Source: Pantoea sp. 1.19 (GTDB lineage Bacteria > Pseudomonadota > Gammaproteobacteria > Enterobacterales > Enterobacteriaceae). Taken from it: DNA of 64,000 nucleotides. How positions within the stretch are numbered: the first letter of the stretch is position 1; each line of letters begins with the position of its first letter. Position numbers and translations under genes: made by a program. Shown piece by piece: positions 27,612-36,274 of this stretch. The stretch spans positions 434,001 to 498,000 of the forward strand of contig NZ_MRBS01000001.1 in the NCBI RefSeq assembly GCF_001922585.1. Reading direction: 5' to 3'. A model generated the notes under the pieces. The model did not search any database. It saw only the letters and a list, made by a program, of their open reading frames with translations, and was not told the origin of the DNA.

Positions 27612-28121
27612 ATGAAAAAAATTGCATGTCTTTCAGCATTGGCTTGTGTACTGGCAGTTTCCGCGGGCTCCGCAATGGCGAAAAGCACCGTAACTGCTGG
27701 TTACGCGCAGAGCGACTTTCAGGGCGTGGCTAACAAAGCTAACGGCTTCAACCTGAAATATCGCTATGAGAACGGCTCCGACGCCCTGGGCTGGATCGGT
27801 TCTTTCACCTACACCGAGAAAGATCGCACTACTGATGGCTTTTACGACAAAGGTCAGTACTACGGTGTGACTGCAGGTCCGGCTTACCGTCTGAACGACT
27901 GGGCCAGCATCTACGGTGCAGTGGGTATTGGCTACGGTAAATTCGTCAGCAATGGCCCGAACCGTGACAAAAATGACTACAGCGACGTTGGTTTCTCCTA
28001 CGGCGCAGGTATGCAGTTCAACCCGATGCAAGACATCGCGCTGGACGTTGGCTACGAGCAGAGCCGCGTTCGCAGCGTAGACATCGGTACCTGGACTGTG
28101 GGCGTTGGCTACAGCTTCTAA
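27612..28121 (+). CDS. ompX: Outer membrane protein OmpX
   Basis: The 169-residue precursor has a signal peptide (MKKIACLSALACVLAV..., cleavage SAMA-KST) and then the eight-stranded beta-barrel of the Ail/OmpX family, ending in the aromatic C-terminal TVGVGYSF needed for Bam assembly. OmpX is an abundant small porin-like barrel affecting adhesion and envelope stress. The ATG at 27612 has GAGGTGG upstream. Codon use is restricted and the GC content lower than in neighbours, as expected for a highly expressed gene. Confidence 0.97.
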   Translation: MKKIACLSALACVLAVSAGSAMAKSTVTAGYAQSDFQGVANKANGFNLKYRYENGSDALGWIGSFTYTEKDRTTDGFYDKGQYYGVTAGPAYRLNDWASIYGAVGIGYGKFVSNGPNRDKNDYSDVGFSYGAGMQFNPMQDIALDVGYEQSRVRSVDIGTWTVGVGYSF

Positions 28122-28140
28122 TTGCTGTCAGCATGCCAAA

Positions 28141-28168
28141 AAATCCGCCTTCGGGCGGATTTTTTTTT
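28141..28168 (+). terminator. Rho-independent terminator of ompX
   Basis: AAATCCGCC, a TTCG tetraloop, GGCGGATTT and a continuing T-run form a textbook terminator 20 bases after the ompX stop. It lies just beyond the end of convergent ybiP. Confidence 0.93.
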
Positions 28169-28174
28169 GCCCAA

Positions 28175-29755
28175 TTATGGCCCCAACGGGTCTTCTGGCA
28201 GCGTGTCGTAGGCCCGGCGCTTCAGTGCAAAATTCGTCACCCACTGCGGCCCGGCCGACTGCGATGACATAAAATGCCAGTCGGTGCGAACCTGCGGGGT
28301 GCGGATCCCGGTCCACTGCACAAACAGCGTCAGAAAATCGTTGGCCGAGCGCGGCGCGGCGATGGTCTGGCGCTGCGTATCGCCGCTGGCGGTAATAAAC
28401 AGCGGCACGTCGTAGTTCTGCCGGAAGCGATCGTCATGCGCCAGGTAAGCGCTGCTGGTGCCGCGTGACTTAACCGCCATGCCGTGGTCGGAAAAATAAA
28501 TCATCGACCAGCTCAGGCCGCTGGCGTGCAGCCGCGCGTGCAGCTCCTGCAAAAACTGATCGGTCTGCCGAATGCTTTCCAGATAGCAGGAGAGCTCCGG
28601 GCTATGGAAAAAGGTCTGATAGCGTCCGCCGGTGCGATCGCAGGTCTTGGGGTGTGAGCCCATCAAATGCAGCACCACCAGCCGCGGCTTATCCACCGGC
28701 TGAGCCAGCGCCGGCGGCAGCAGCGCCAGCAGATCCGTATCGCGGGTACTTTTATCCGCCTCAAAATCGCCCCGTTTCAAAAACTGCGCATGGCCGGCGC
28801 GTCGGGCAATACTGGCTATCGGCGTATCATACTGCCCAATCTGTCCCTGGTTTGATAACCACCAGGTGCTGAAACCGGCGCGGTTAGCGAGGGTGATAAT
28901 GTTATCCTGATAAAGCGGCTTGCCGTCCTGTACCCGGTTCAGCGTCAGGCCGAGTGATTTCTGCGTTGACGACGCCGCCGAAATATAGTGGGTAAAAAGC
29001 TGGCCCTTTGCCGCACTCATCCACGGTGTGTTCGACCAGCGGCCGCCAAACGCCCCCAGGGCATCGCGACGGGCGCTTTCACCGATAACCAGCACGTAAA
29101 TCTGGCGCCCGGGGTTTACGCTGCTCACCGTCCAGTCATCTTCCTGAGCAGTCAGGGCCTGCATCCGCGCCAGCTCTTCATCGACGCGCAGCTTGCTTAC
29201 CAGCGTATCTTTGGTAAAACGCACCAGCGGAAAACCGGCATCGGTCAGGCTGAATACGCCGCCGTGGGTGGCGTTAAGCAGCGGCTGTGTCAGCGCGGCT
29301 ACCGCGGTAACCAGCAGGCAGGCGGCGTCAAACCAGGCAAAGCGCCGCCGCGGGCGCTGCGGGCCGCGCAGCGCCAGCGCGCCACACGCCATTATCGCAA
29401 CCCCAATCAGATAGCTGCTCCACGGGAACACCTGCAGAATTTCGCTGGCCTCTGCGACATTGGTGGCGTGCAGCGCCAGCAGGGTATTAAAATTCGGCGG
29501 GCCGTACGCCTGTCCAAACGGATAGTAAAACCCGGCCAGCAGCGCGGTGCTGAGCAGCAGGCCTTTCTGCACCCTCGGCCACTGGCGACCCAGCAGTAAC
29601 AGCAGGGCGGTAAACGCCAGCGCATAATAGCCGCTGACGGGATAGCCGAGCCCGATATTGATGGCCAGAGAAAACACCAGATATAGCCCGGGCCACGGGC
29701 TGAGGCTTTCCCGCAGGCGGGAACCGGGTTGCAGCATACTCAGGATGACATTCAT
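28175..29755 (-). CDS. ybiP: YbiP-like phosphoethanolamine transferase
   Basis: The 526-residue protein has about four to five N-terminal membrane helices (residues 25-170) and a periplasmic sulfatase-type domain. LVIGESARRDALGAF carries the metal-binding Glu and the Ser/Thr nucleophile position, and IYFSDHGMAV supplies the Asp-His metal ligands. Family members move phosphoethanolamine from phosphatidylethanolamine onto lipid A, glucans or other envelope acceptors; the YbiP acceptor is not established. E. coli YbiP has the same length and lies in the same place between ompX and mntS-mntR. Confidence 0.9.
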   Translation of the reverse strand: MNVILSMLQPGSRLRESLSPWPGLYLVFSLAINIGLGYPVSGYYALAFTALLLLLGRQWPRVQKGLLLSTALLAGFYYPFGQAYGPPNFNTLLALHATNVAEASEILQVFPWSSYLIGVAIMACGALALRGPQRPRRRFAWFDAACLLVTAVAALTQPLLNATHGGVFSLTDAGFPLVRFTKDTLVSKLRVDEELARMQALTAQEDDWTVSSVNPGRQIYVLVIGESARRDALGAFGGRWSNTPWMSAAKGQLFTHYISAASSTQKSLGLTLNRVQDGKPLYQDNIITLANRAGFSTWWLSNQGQIGQYDTPIASIARRAGHAQFLKRGDFEADKSTRDTDLLALLPPALAQPVDKPRLVVLHLMGSHPKTCDRTGGRYQTFFHSPELSCYLESIRQTDQFLQELHARLHASGLSWSMIYFSDHGMAVKSRGTSSAYLAHDDRFRQNYDVPLFITASGDTQRQTIAAPRSANDFLTLFVQWTGIRTPQVRTDWHFMSSQSAGPQWVTNFALKRRAYDTLPEDPLGP

Positions 29756-29949
29756 TGTGTGACTTCTGGTGCAAAAGGGAACAGGCGCAGCAGGCGCTGC
29801 GGATCGACGGCCGGGCCGACGCGTTCATGCCAGGGAAGCCGTCGGGTACACGCGCACCGCGGCCAGCACGCTCACGAACGGGCGGCTAAAGATAATCCGA
29901 CTTTTTTTGAAGTGCAACCGGCACTTAGCATGGATGGTGTGAAGTGCTT

Positions 29950-29976
29950 AAAAAAAAGCCCTGCGGGCGTCAGGGC
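29950..29976 (-). terminator. Rho-independent terminator of mntS
   Basis: On the minus strand GCCCTG, a seven-base loop and CAGGGC are followed by eight T residues. The stem overlaps the mntS stop codon. Its presence supports mntS being a separate short transcript. The 194 bases between it and ybiP contain no gene I can support. Confidence 0.88.
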
Positions 29977-30080
29977 GTGGCGTCGTCGGTTTTTTTGGGG
30001 GAAGTGAGTAACGCCATCAGCTGCAGCCGCAGCTGAAACGGTGAGCGCCCCCAGAGGGTAAATAGCAGGGGTTTTTTCAT
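29970..30080 (-). CDS. mntS: Small manganese-response protein MntS
   Basis: This 36-codon gene is below usual gene-calling length. The predicted peptide contains SPFQLRLQLMALL, which aligns with SPFKVRLMLLSML of E. coli MntS (42 aa). MntS raises intracellular manganese availability when manganese is scarce, apparently by inhibiting the exporter MntP. A GGGAGG ribosome-binding site lies five bases before the ATG, a terminator overlaps the stop, and two MntR-type boxes cover the promoter. Position and direction (divergent from mntR, next to ybiP) are as in E. coli. The N-terminus and the tail differ from the E. coli peptide. Confidence 0.87.
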   Translation of the reverse strand: MKKPLLFTLWGRSPFQLRLQLMALLTSPKKTDDATP

Positions 30081-30122
30081 GGCGACCTCCCGGGTGATCC
30101 ACAGATGATGCTATTTTCATCA

Positions 30123-30157
30123 TGTATAGCACAGGCTATACCCTTTAGCCAAGGCTA
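30123..30157. promoter_or_regulatory. mntS promoter overlapped by two MntR boxes
   Basis: GTATAGC-ACAG-GCTATAC (30124-30141) is a perfect inverted repeat of the MntR type, and TAGC-CAAG-GCTA (30146-30157) is a second copy of the same TAGC-N4-GCTA core, 19 bases away. On the minus strand the -35 TTGGCT lies in the second box and the -10 TATACA in the first, separated by 18 bases. Manganese-bound MntR should therefore block mntS transcription directly. The same region precedes divergent mntR. Confidence 0.85.
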
Positions 30158-30252
30158 TTTAACGAAGCCTGGACGTTTGCGGAGGCTGGTTTACAATAGG
30201 CCACCCGCAACCGGCCTGTTGAGCAAGCCGGAAGGAATCAAGAGGAAGCTTA

Positions 30253-30708
30253 ATGAGTCGTCGTGCCAAACCTGCGGCCAGCCCTAACGGGCCTCTAAAA
30301 GATATTGAAGAACACGTTGAGGGCTTTCGCCAGGTTCGCGAAGCCCACCGCCGCGAGCTGATTGACGACTACGTTGAGCTGATTTCGGATTTAATTCGTG
30401 AGTTTGGTGAGGCTCGCCAGGTCGATATGGCGGCGCGCCTCGGCGTATCGCAGCCCACCGTGGCCAAGATGTTGAAAAGGCTGGCCAGCGCCGGGCTGGT
30501 TGAGCAGGTGCCCTATCGCGGGGTATTTCTGACTCACGAAGGGGAAGAGCTGGCGGAAGCCAGTCGGGTTCGCCACTTTATCGTTGAAAATTTCCTGCTG
30601 GCGCTTGGCGTGAGCCCGGATACCGCTCGCCGGGATGCCGAAGGGCTGGAGCATCATGTCAGCGATGAAACGCTGGCCATCTTCAGGCAGTTTACTGAAG
30701 CCCGATAA
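30253..30708 (+). CDS. mntR: Manganese-responsive regulator MntR
   Basis: The 151-residue protein is a DtxR-family repressor that binds manganese and controls its uptake and export genes. The winged helix [34 protein letters not shown] and the metal-binding C-terminal half ([25 protein letters not shown]) are intact. Length is close to E. coli MntR (155 aa). ybiR starts 27 bases later and may be on the same transcript. Confidence 0.96.
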   Translation: MSRRAKPAASPNGPLKDIEEHVEGFRQVREAHRRELIDDYVELISDLIREFGEARQVDMAARLGVSQPTVAKMLKRLASAGLVEQVPYRGVFLTHEGEELAEASRVRHFIVENFLLALGVSPDTARRDAEGLEHHVSDETLAIFRQFTEAR

Positions 30709-30734
30709 GGCTATTGGATACCGGATCCGCTGCT

Positions 30735-31844
30735 ATGCGCACACTGCTGCTGCCGTTTTTGCAGGATCGCTTCCTGCATCTGTTGCTGTTAATTGCCGTC
30801 CTGCTTGCCTGTCTGGTGCCCTTTTCGTGGCGGGCGCTGCCCGCCGCGGTGGACGGGCAAACCATTATCACCCTGGCCGGGCTGCTGATCCTTACCAAGG
30901 GGATAGAAGCCAGCGGCTATTTCGACTGGCTGGGGCGGCGATTGATTCAGCGTTTTCAGCACGAGCGCGGGCTGGCGCTGTTTATGGTTGCCGCCTCGGC
31001 GCTGCTGTCGACCTTCCTCACCAACGATGTGGCGCTGTTTATTACCGTGCCGCTGACCCTGACGCTGCGCAAATACTCTACTCTGCCGGTATCGCGGCTG
31101 ATCATCTTTGAGGCGCTGGCGGTCAATGCCGGATCGCTGCTGACACCGATGGGCAATCCGCAAAATATTCTGCTGTGGCGTCACGGTGACGCCGGTTTTA
31201 TCGACTTTATTACCCAGATGCTGCCGCTGGCGGCGCTGATGATGGCCAGCCTGCTTCTGCTGACCGCCTGCAGCTTCCGCGCACGCCCCCTCCAGCGTCA
31301 CCCGGCGGGCGAAGCGCTCGGCTGGCAGCGGCCGCTGTTGTTCACCAGCGTACTGCTGTACGGGGTATTTTTCCTGCTGTTGGAACACGGGCTGGCGCCG
31401 TGGGGGCTGGCGCTGGTGCTGCTGGTGTTCCTGCTGCGCGCCCCACGCCTGCTGCTGAGCCTCGACTGGAGCCTGCTGCTGGTGTTTGTGGTGATGTTCA
31501 TTGACGTCTGGCTGCTAATGCGCCTGCCGCTGCTGCAGCAGTGGCTGCCGCAGGTGCAACAGATGGGGGAGGGGCAGCAGTTTTTGCTCGCCGCCGGACT
31601 ATCACAGCTGATCAGTAATGTCCCCACCACCATCCTGCTGCTGAACATGCTGCCGGCCTCAACGCTGCTGGCATGGGCGGTGAACATTGGCGGTTTTGGT
31701 CTGCTGCCCGGATCGCTGGCGAATCTGATTGCGCTGCGCATGGCCAGGGATCGCGCTATCTGGTGGCAGTTTCACCTGTTCTCACTGCCCATGCTGGCCT
31801 GGGCACTGCTCAGCGGCTGGCTGCTGTGGCGTCTGCTTAGCTAA
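30735..31844 (+). CDS. ybiR: YbiR, ArsB/NhaD-type membrane transporter
   Basis: The 369-residue protein has about ten membrane helices and conserved segments of the ion transporter (arsenite/citrate) superfamily: LLSTFLTNDVALFITVPLT, NAGSLLTPMGNPQN and SQLISNVPTTILLLN, two repeats with Asn/Pro-rich hairpins. It matches E. coli YbiR nearly throughout; the substrate is not known. I use the ATG at 30735 because the N-terminus then matches E. coli; a TTG seven codons earlier is the alternative. The location after mntR is conserved, hinting at a link to manganese or other ions. Confidence 0.9.
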   Translation: MRTLLLPFLQDRFLHLLLLIAVLLACLVPFSWRALPAAVDGQTIITLAGLLILTKGIEASGYFDWLGRRLIQRFQHERGLALFMVAASALLSTFLTNDVALFITVPLTLTLRKYSTLPVSRLIIFEALAVNAGSLLTPMGNPQNILLWRHGDAGFIDFITQMLPLAALMMASLLLLTACSFRARPLQRHPAGEALGWQRPLLFTSVLLYGVFFLLLEHGLAPWGLALVLLVFLLRAPRLLLSLDWSLLLVFVVMFIDVWLLMRLPLLQQWLPQVQQMGEGQQFLLAAGLSQLISNVPTTILLLNMLPASTLLAWAVNIGGFGLLPGSLANLIALRMARDRAIWWQFHLFSLPMLAWALLSGWLLWRLLS

Positions 31845-31956
31845 CTTTTGTTATTTAATCTAAACGGACGTCAAGTTAGCGTTGATTTTGTCAATTTTCC
31901 TCCTATTGTTAAAGCCATTAGGGAGTTCGGCCTCGTCGGGAGGCCGATGAAAATTG

Positions 31957-33075
31957 ATGAAAACTATGGCCGAACAACACACATCCTCTGCAGACGACGC
32001 GCAGCAAGACGGCGCGACCGACGACAAATTCACGCGTAAGCGCCCGGGTAAAAAACCGCTCATTATCCTCGCCGTGGTCGTGATCATCATGCTGGTGGTG
32101 GCGCTGTGGTACTGGATATCGACGCGTAATCTGGAAACCACCGATGACGCCTTTACTGAGGGCAACGCGGCGACCATTGCGCCGCAAACGTCGGGCTATG
32201 TGACACAGCTACTGATCCGTGATAACCAGCGGGTGAAGAAGGGCGATCTCCTGCTGGTTATCGATCCGCGCGATGCGCAAGCGTCAGTTGCGCAGGCCAA
32301 AGCCCAGCTGTCGCTGGCGACATCCCAGCTGCATCAGGCCGAGGCGCAGCTGGCGCTGTCCAAAGTCCAGTATCCTGCCCAGCGCGATCAGGCCCTGGCG
32401 CAGCAGGCGCAGGCGCAGGCCAATCTGAGCAATGCCGAGGCGGACTATCGCCGCCAGCGCGGCGTTGACCCGCGCGCCACCTCACAGCGCACCATTGACG
32501 CCGCCAACGCTCAGCTGCGCTCGGCCCGCGCGGCGCTGCAAAGCGCCAGCGCACAGGTGGAAGTCGCCTCCCAGATACCGCTGCAAATTCGTCTGCAGGA
32601 GACTAACGTTGAAGCGCGGCGCAGTCAGCTGGCGCAGGCGCGGGCGCAGCTGCAGGTCGCCGAGCTGAATCTCTCCTGGACCGAGGTGCGCGCGCCCTAC
32701 GACGGCTTTATCACCAAGCGCAATGTCGATCAGGGATCGCTGGTGCAGGCGGGCAGCGCGCTGTTCTCGCTGGTCTCACCACACGTGTGGGTCACCGCTA
32801 ATTTTAAAGAGACCCAGCTCGCGCGGATGAATCCCGGCGATAAAGTGTCTATTTCGGTCGATGCCTTCCCGGATCGCAAACTGGAAGGCCACGTTGACAG
32901 CATTCAGATGGGCACGGGTTCGCGCTTCTCCGCGTTTCCGGCGGAAAATGCCACCGGCAACTTCGTGAAAATCGTCCAGCGCGTCCCGGTGAAAATCGTG
33001 ATTGACCGCGGGCTGGATGCGAACCATCCTCTGCCGCTGGGGCTGTCGGTGGAACCAACGGTGACGGTGGAATGA
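31957..33075 (+). CDS. EmrA/HlyD-type membrane fusion protein
   Basis: The 372-residue periplasmic adaptor has a cytoplasmic N-terminus, one membrane helix (about residues 35-58), an HlyD biotinyl-lipoyl segment (IAPQTSGYVTQLLIRDNQRV), a long glutamine- and alanine-rich coiled coil (about 105-235) and a beta-barrel end. It should bridge the MFS pump encoded next to an outer-membrane channel. The start is the ATG at 31957 or nine bases later; GGGAGG lies at 31938-31943. Its stop overlaps the start of the pump gene (ATGA). Confidence 0.88.
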   Translation: MKTMAEQHTSSADDAQQDGATDDKFTRKRPGKKPLIILAVVVIIMLVVALWYWISTRNLETTDDAFTEGNAATIAPQTSGYVTQLLIRDNQRVKKGDLLLVIDPRDAQASVAQAKAQLSLATSQLHQAEAQLALSKVQYPAQRDQALAQQAQAQANLSNAEADYRRQRGVDPRATSQRTIDAANAQLRSARAALQSASAQVEVASQIPLQIRLQETNVEARRSQLAQARAQLQVAELNLSWTEVRAPYDGFITKRNVDQGSLVQAGSALFSLVSPHVWVTANFKETQLARMNPGDKVSISVDAFPDRKLEGHVDSIQMGTGSRFSAFPAENATGNFVKIVQRVPVKIVIDRGLDANHPLPLGLSVEPTVTVE

Positions 33076-34640
33076 CCCACGACAGCAGCTGGCGGCCGGC
33101 CAGCAATCCGTGGGCGGTGGCGCTGGTGGTCACCCTGGCGGTGTTTATGGAGATCCTCGACACCACCATCGTCAACGTGGCGCTGCCGCACATTGCCGGA
33201 TCGCTCTCGTCCAGCTATAACGAATCCACCTGGGTGCTGACCTCCTATCTGGTGGCGAACGGCATCGTGCTGCCGCTGTCAGCCTTCTTCAGCCGCCTGC
33301 TGGGGCGCAAACAGTTTTTCCTGATCTGCGTCGTGATGTTTACCGTCAGCTCTTTCCTGTGCGGCATCGCGACCGAACTGTGGCAAATTATCCTGTTTCG
33401 CATTATGCAGGGCTTTTTCGGCGGGGGACTGCAGCCGGTGCAGCAGTCGGTGCTGCTCGATTATTTCAAGGTAGAAGATCGCGGTAAAGCCTTCGGGCTC
33501 TCCTCCATCGCCATTATCGTTGCGCCGGTGCTGGGCCCGACGCTGGGCGGCTGGATAACCGATAACTACAGCTGGCGCTGGGTATTTTTTATCAATATTC
33601 CGGTGGGCATCATTACCGTGCTGGCGGTGTATCAGCTGCTGGAAGATCCGCCGTGGGAGAAAAAGGTACCCCGCGATAAACTGAGCATTGATTACATCGG
33701 TATCAGCCTGATTACGCTCGGCCTCGGCTGCCTGCAGGTGATGCTGGACAAGGGAGAGGACGAAGACTGGTTCAGCTCTCACTTTATCATTACCGTGGCC
33801 ATCCTTACCGCCATCGGGCTGGTGGGGGCGATCTACTGGTTATTGTACGCCCGCAAGCCGGTGGTGGATCTGACCTGTTTGAAGGATCGTAACTTCGCGG
33901 TGGCCGGTATTCTGATGGCCGGCATGGCGGCGATCCTCTACGGCAGCTCCGTGGTGCTGCCGCAGCTGGCGCAGCAGGATCTGGGCTATACCGCCACCTG
34001 GTCCGGGCTGGTGCTGTCGCCCGGGGCGCTGCTGATCGTGCTGACCATTCCGGTGGTGCTTAAACTGATGAAAGTGGTGCAAACTCGCTGGATAATCGCC
34101 TTTGGCTTCACGATGCTGATGCTGTCGATGTTTTACTCTGCCGGGCTGAATCCGCAGGTCGATTTCACCACGCTGGTAATGATGCGCAGCGCCCAGTCGT
34201 TTGGCCTCGGGTTCCTGTTTGTGCCGCTGACCACCATTGCCTTCGCCTCGTTACCGCAGCGGCTCAACGCCGACGCGTCGGCGCTGTTTACCATGTTTCG
34301 AAACGTGGCGGGATCCATCGGGATCTCGCTGTCGACCGCGTCGATCACCAACTATACCCAGATTAACAGTGCGTACATGGTGCACAACATGTCACCGCTA
34401 AATGAGAACTTTAACCTGGCGCTGGCCAAGCTGGCGCAAGGTATCCGCGACTTTACCACCCTGGTGGGGGACCCGATGGCGCTGGCGACCGGACAGCTGT
34501 ACCGAGAGATGATCGCTCAGACGCGTATCCTGGCCTACGTCGACGTCTTTACGCTGCTGGGACTGGTGGCAATGCTGATGATTCCCCTTTGTTTACTGCT
34601 GTCGCCGATCAAAAGCGCCGGCAGCCCTGGAGCGCACTGA
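33072..34640 (+). CDS. EmrB-type MFS drug exporter (DHA2 family)
   Basis: The 522-residue inner-membrane protein has 14 predicted helices and the DHA2 motifs: LDTTIVNVALPHIAGSL in helix 1, LGRKQFF in the 2-3 loop and a GPTLGGWITDNYSWRWVFFINIP motif C region. Proton-driven export of drugs or metabolites is expected. It is coupled by ATGA overlap to the adaptor gene and is followed one base later by the channel gene, so a full tripartite pump is encoded. Confidence 0.92.
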   Translation: MTHDSSWRPASNPWAVALVVTLAVFMEILDTTIVNVALPHIAGSLSSSYNESTWVLTSYLVANGIVLPLSAFFSRLLGRKQFFLICVVMFTVSSFLCGIATELWQIILFRIMQGFFGGGLQPVQQSVLLDYFKVEDRGKAFGLSSIAIIVAPVLGPTLGGWITDNYSWRWVFFINIPVGIITVLAVYQLLEDPPWEKKVPRDKLSIDYIGISLITLGLGCLQVMLDKGEDEDWFSSHFIITVAILTAIGLVGAIYWLLYARKPVVDLTCLKDRNFAVAGILMAGMAAILYGSSVVLPQLAQQDLGYTATWSGLVLSPGALLIVLTIPVVLKLMKVVQTRWIIAFGFTMLMLSMFYSAGLNPQVDFTTLVMMRSAQSFGLGFLFVPLTTIAFASLPQRLNADASALFTMFRNVAGSIGISLSTASITNYTQINSAYMVHNMSPLNENFNLALAKLAQGIRDFTTLVGDPMALATGQLYREMIAQTRILAYVDVFTLLGLVAMLMIPLCLLLSPIKSAGSPGAH

Positions 34641-34641
34641 C

Positions 34642-36165
34642 ATGCAGGTTACGCAGACACTCTCTCTTCTCACGTTAGCGCTGCTGCTCGGCGGCTGTGC
34701 GGTTGGGCCCGATTATCGCGCACCGGATTCGCCGCTGCCCTATCGCTGGCAGGCGCTTGATGCGACGGCCGCGTCGCGGCCCACTGCGGGGCAACCGCAG
34801 ACGCAATGGTGGCGCAGTTTCAACGATCCGCAGCTCAACCGGCTGATGGGGCGCGCGATTACCGGCAACCTCAGCCTGCAGCAGACGGTGCTGCGCATCG
34901 CCGGCGCGCGCGAGCAGCTGGCGCAGGCGCGCGGCGGCTATCTGCCATCGGTGCAGGGCAACGTCGGTTACACCCGGCAGCAGCTGGGTCTGAAGGGGGA
35001 GCTGGAGTCGCAGGGCGTGTACCAGCGCGCCAATGAGGTTAATCCGGCGCTGGGCGAGGCGCTGGATGGCCTGACAAAACCGGTCAACCTCTATCAGGGC
35101 AGCTTTGATGCCGCCTGGGAGCTGGATTTGTGGGGCAAGGTGCGCCGCCAGGTGGAAGCCGCCGACGCGCAGACCCGGGCCGCGATAGAGCAGCGCAACG
35201 ACGCACTGGTATCGCTGGAAGCCGAAGTGGTGCGCGCCTGGCTGCAGCTGCGCGGCGCTCAGGCAATCCGCCAGACGCTGCAGCAGCAGATTAACAGCGC
35301 GCAGCAGACGGTGGAGCTCACCCGCAGCCAGCAGCAAAACGGCCTGACGCCGCAAATGAATGTGGAGAACGCCCGCGCTCAGCTCAGCGGCCTGCAGGCG
35401 CAGCTGCCGCCGCTGGAGGCGCAAATCCAGCAGGCGATGAACGGCCTGGCGCTGCTGCTCGGTCAGCCACCGGGCGCGCTGGACGCGGAACTGCGCGGTG
35501 ATAAACCGCTGCCGGCGCTGCCGCAGGCGGTGCCGGTCGGTATCCCGTCGACGCTGGCGCGTCGGCGGCCGGACATTCGCCGGGCCGAAGCGGAGCTGCA
35601 CGCCGCCACTGCCAATATCGGCGTATCGGTGGCGCAGCTGTTCCCCAGCCTGTCGCTGACCGGGCAGTTTGGCCTGCGCAATACCGAAGCCGATAGCCTG
35701 ACCCACTGGAGCAGCCACTTTTACAGCGTCGGCCCGTCGCTGACTATCCCCATTTTCCAGGGGGGCCGGCTGGTCTCCAGCGTGAAGGTGGCGCGGGCGC
35801 AGCAGGCCAGCGCGGTGCTGCAGTATCGCCAGACGGTGCTCACCGGGCTGCAGGAGGTGGAAAACGCGCTGGTCAGCTACCGCACTGACCAGCAGCAGGT
35901 CGCGCGGCTGGAGGAGAGCGTGGCCTCACTGCAGCAAACCTTCTCGCTGGCCAACGATAACTACCGCGAGGGCAACAGCAGCTTTATTGACGTGCTTAGC
36001 GTACAGCGGCAGCTGGCGCAGTCGGCGCAGCAGCTGGCCAGTGCCCGGATGCAAACCGGCCTGGATTTGGTAGCGTTGTACAAAGCGCTCGGCGGCGGCT
36101 GGGAGCCGTTCCAGCAGGTGACGCTGCCGGATTACAACGTTTTTGGCCCGGCGCCGACCGGCTGA
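34642..36165 (+). CDS. NodT-family outer-membrane efflux lipoprotein
   Basis: The 507-residue channel protein has a lipoprotein signal with lipobox LLGGC and the RND-type outer-membrane factor layout: two repeats of long coiled-coil helices with beta segments, RRPDIRRAEAELHAATANIGVSVAQLFPSLSL being the family hallmark. It is expected to trimerise as a TolC-like duct for the EmrAB-like pair upstream. No regulator gene adjoins the three-gene operon. E. coli carries ldtB at this position. Confidence 0.92.
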   Translation: MQVTQTLSLLTLALLLGGCAVGPDYRAPDSPLPYRWQALDATAASRPTAGQPQTQWWRSFNDPQLNRLMGRAITGNLSLQQTVLRIAGAREQLAQARGGYLPSVQGNVGYTRQQLGLKGELESQGVYQRANEVNPALGEALDGLTKPVNLYQGSFDAAWELDLWGKVRRQVEAADAQTRAAIEQRNDALVSLEAEVVRAWLQLRGAQAIRQTLQQQINSAQQTVELTRSQQQNGLTPQMNVENARAQLSGLQAQLPPLEAQIQQAMNGLALLLGQPPGALDAELRGDKPLPALPQAVPVGIPSTLARRRPDIRRAEAELHAATANIGVSVAQLFPSLSLTGQFGLRNTEADSLTHWSSHFYSVGPSLTIPIFQGGRLVSSVKVARAQQASAVLQYRQTVLTGLQEVENALVSYRTDQQQVARLEESVASLQQTFSLANDNYREGNSSFIDVLSVQRQLAQSAQQLASARMQTGLDLVALYKALGGGWEPFQQVTLPDYNVFGPAPTG

Positions 36166-36274
36166 TGACGCCCCCCTACGGTTAGCGCCATTTTTATGGC
36201 ATACTGTGGTCAAATTCACGACAGGCCGTGCCCGGTTTCCGGGCGCGGCTTCATTTTGATAAGAAGGCAATTCC

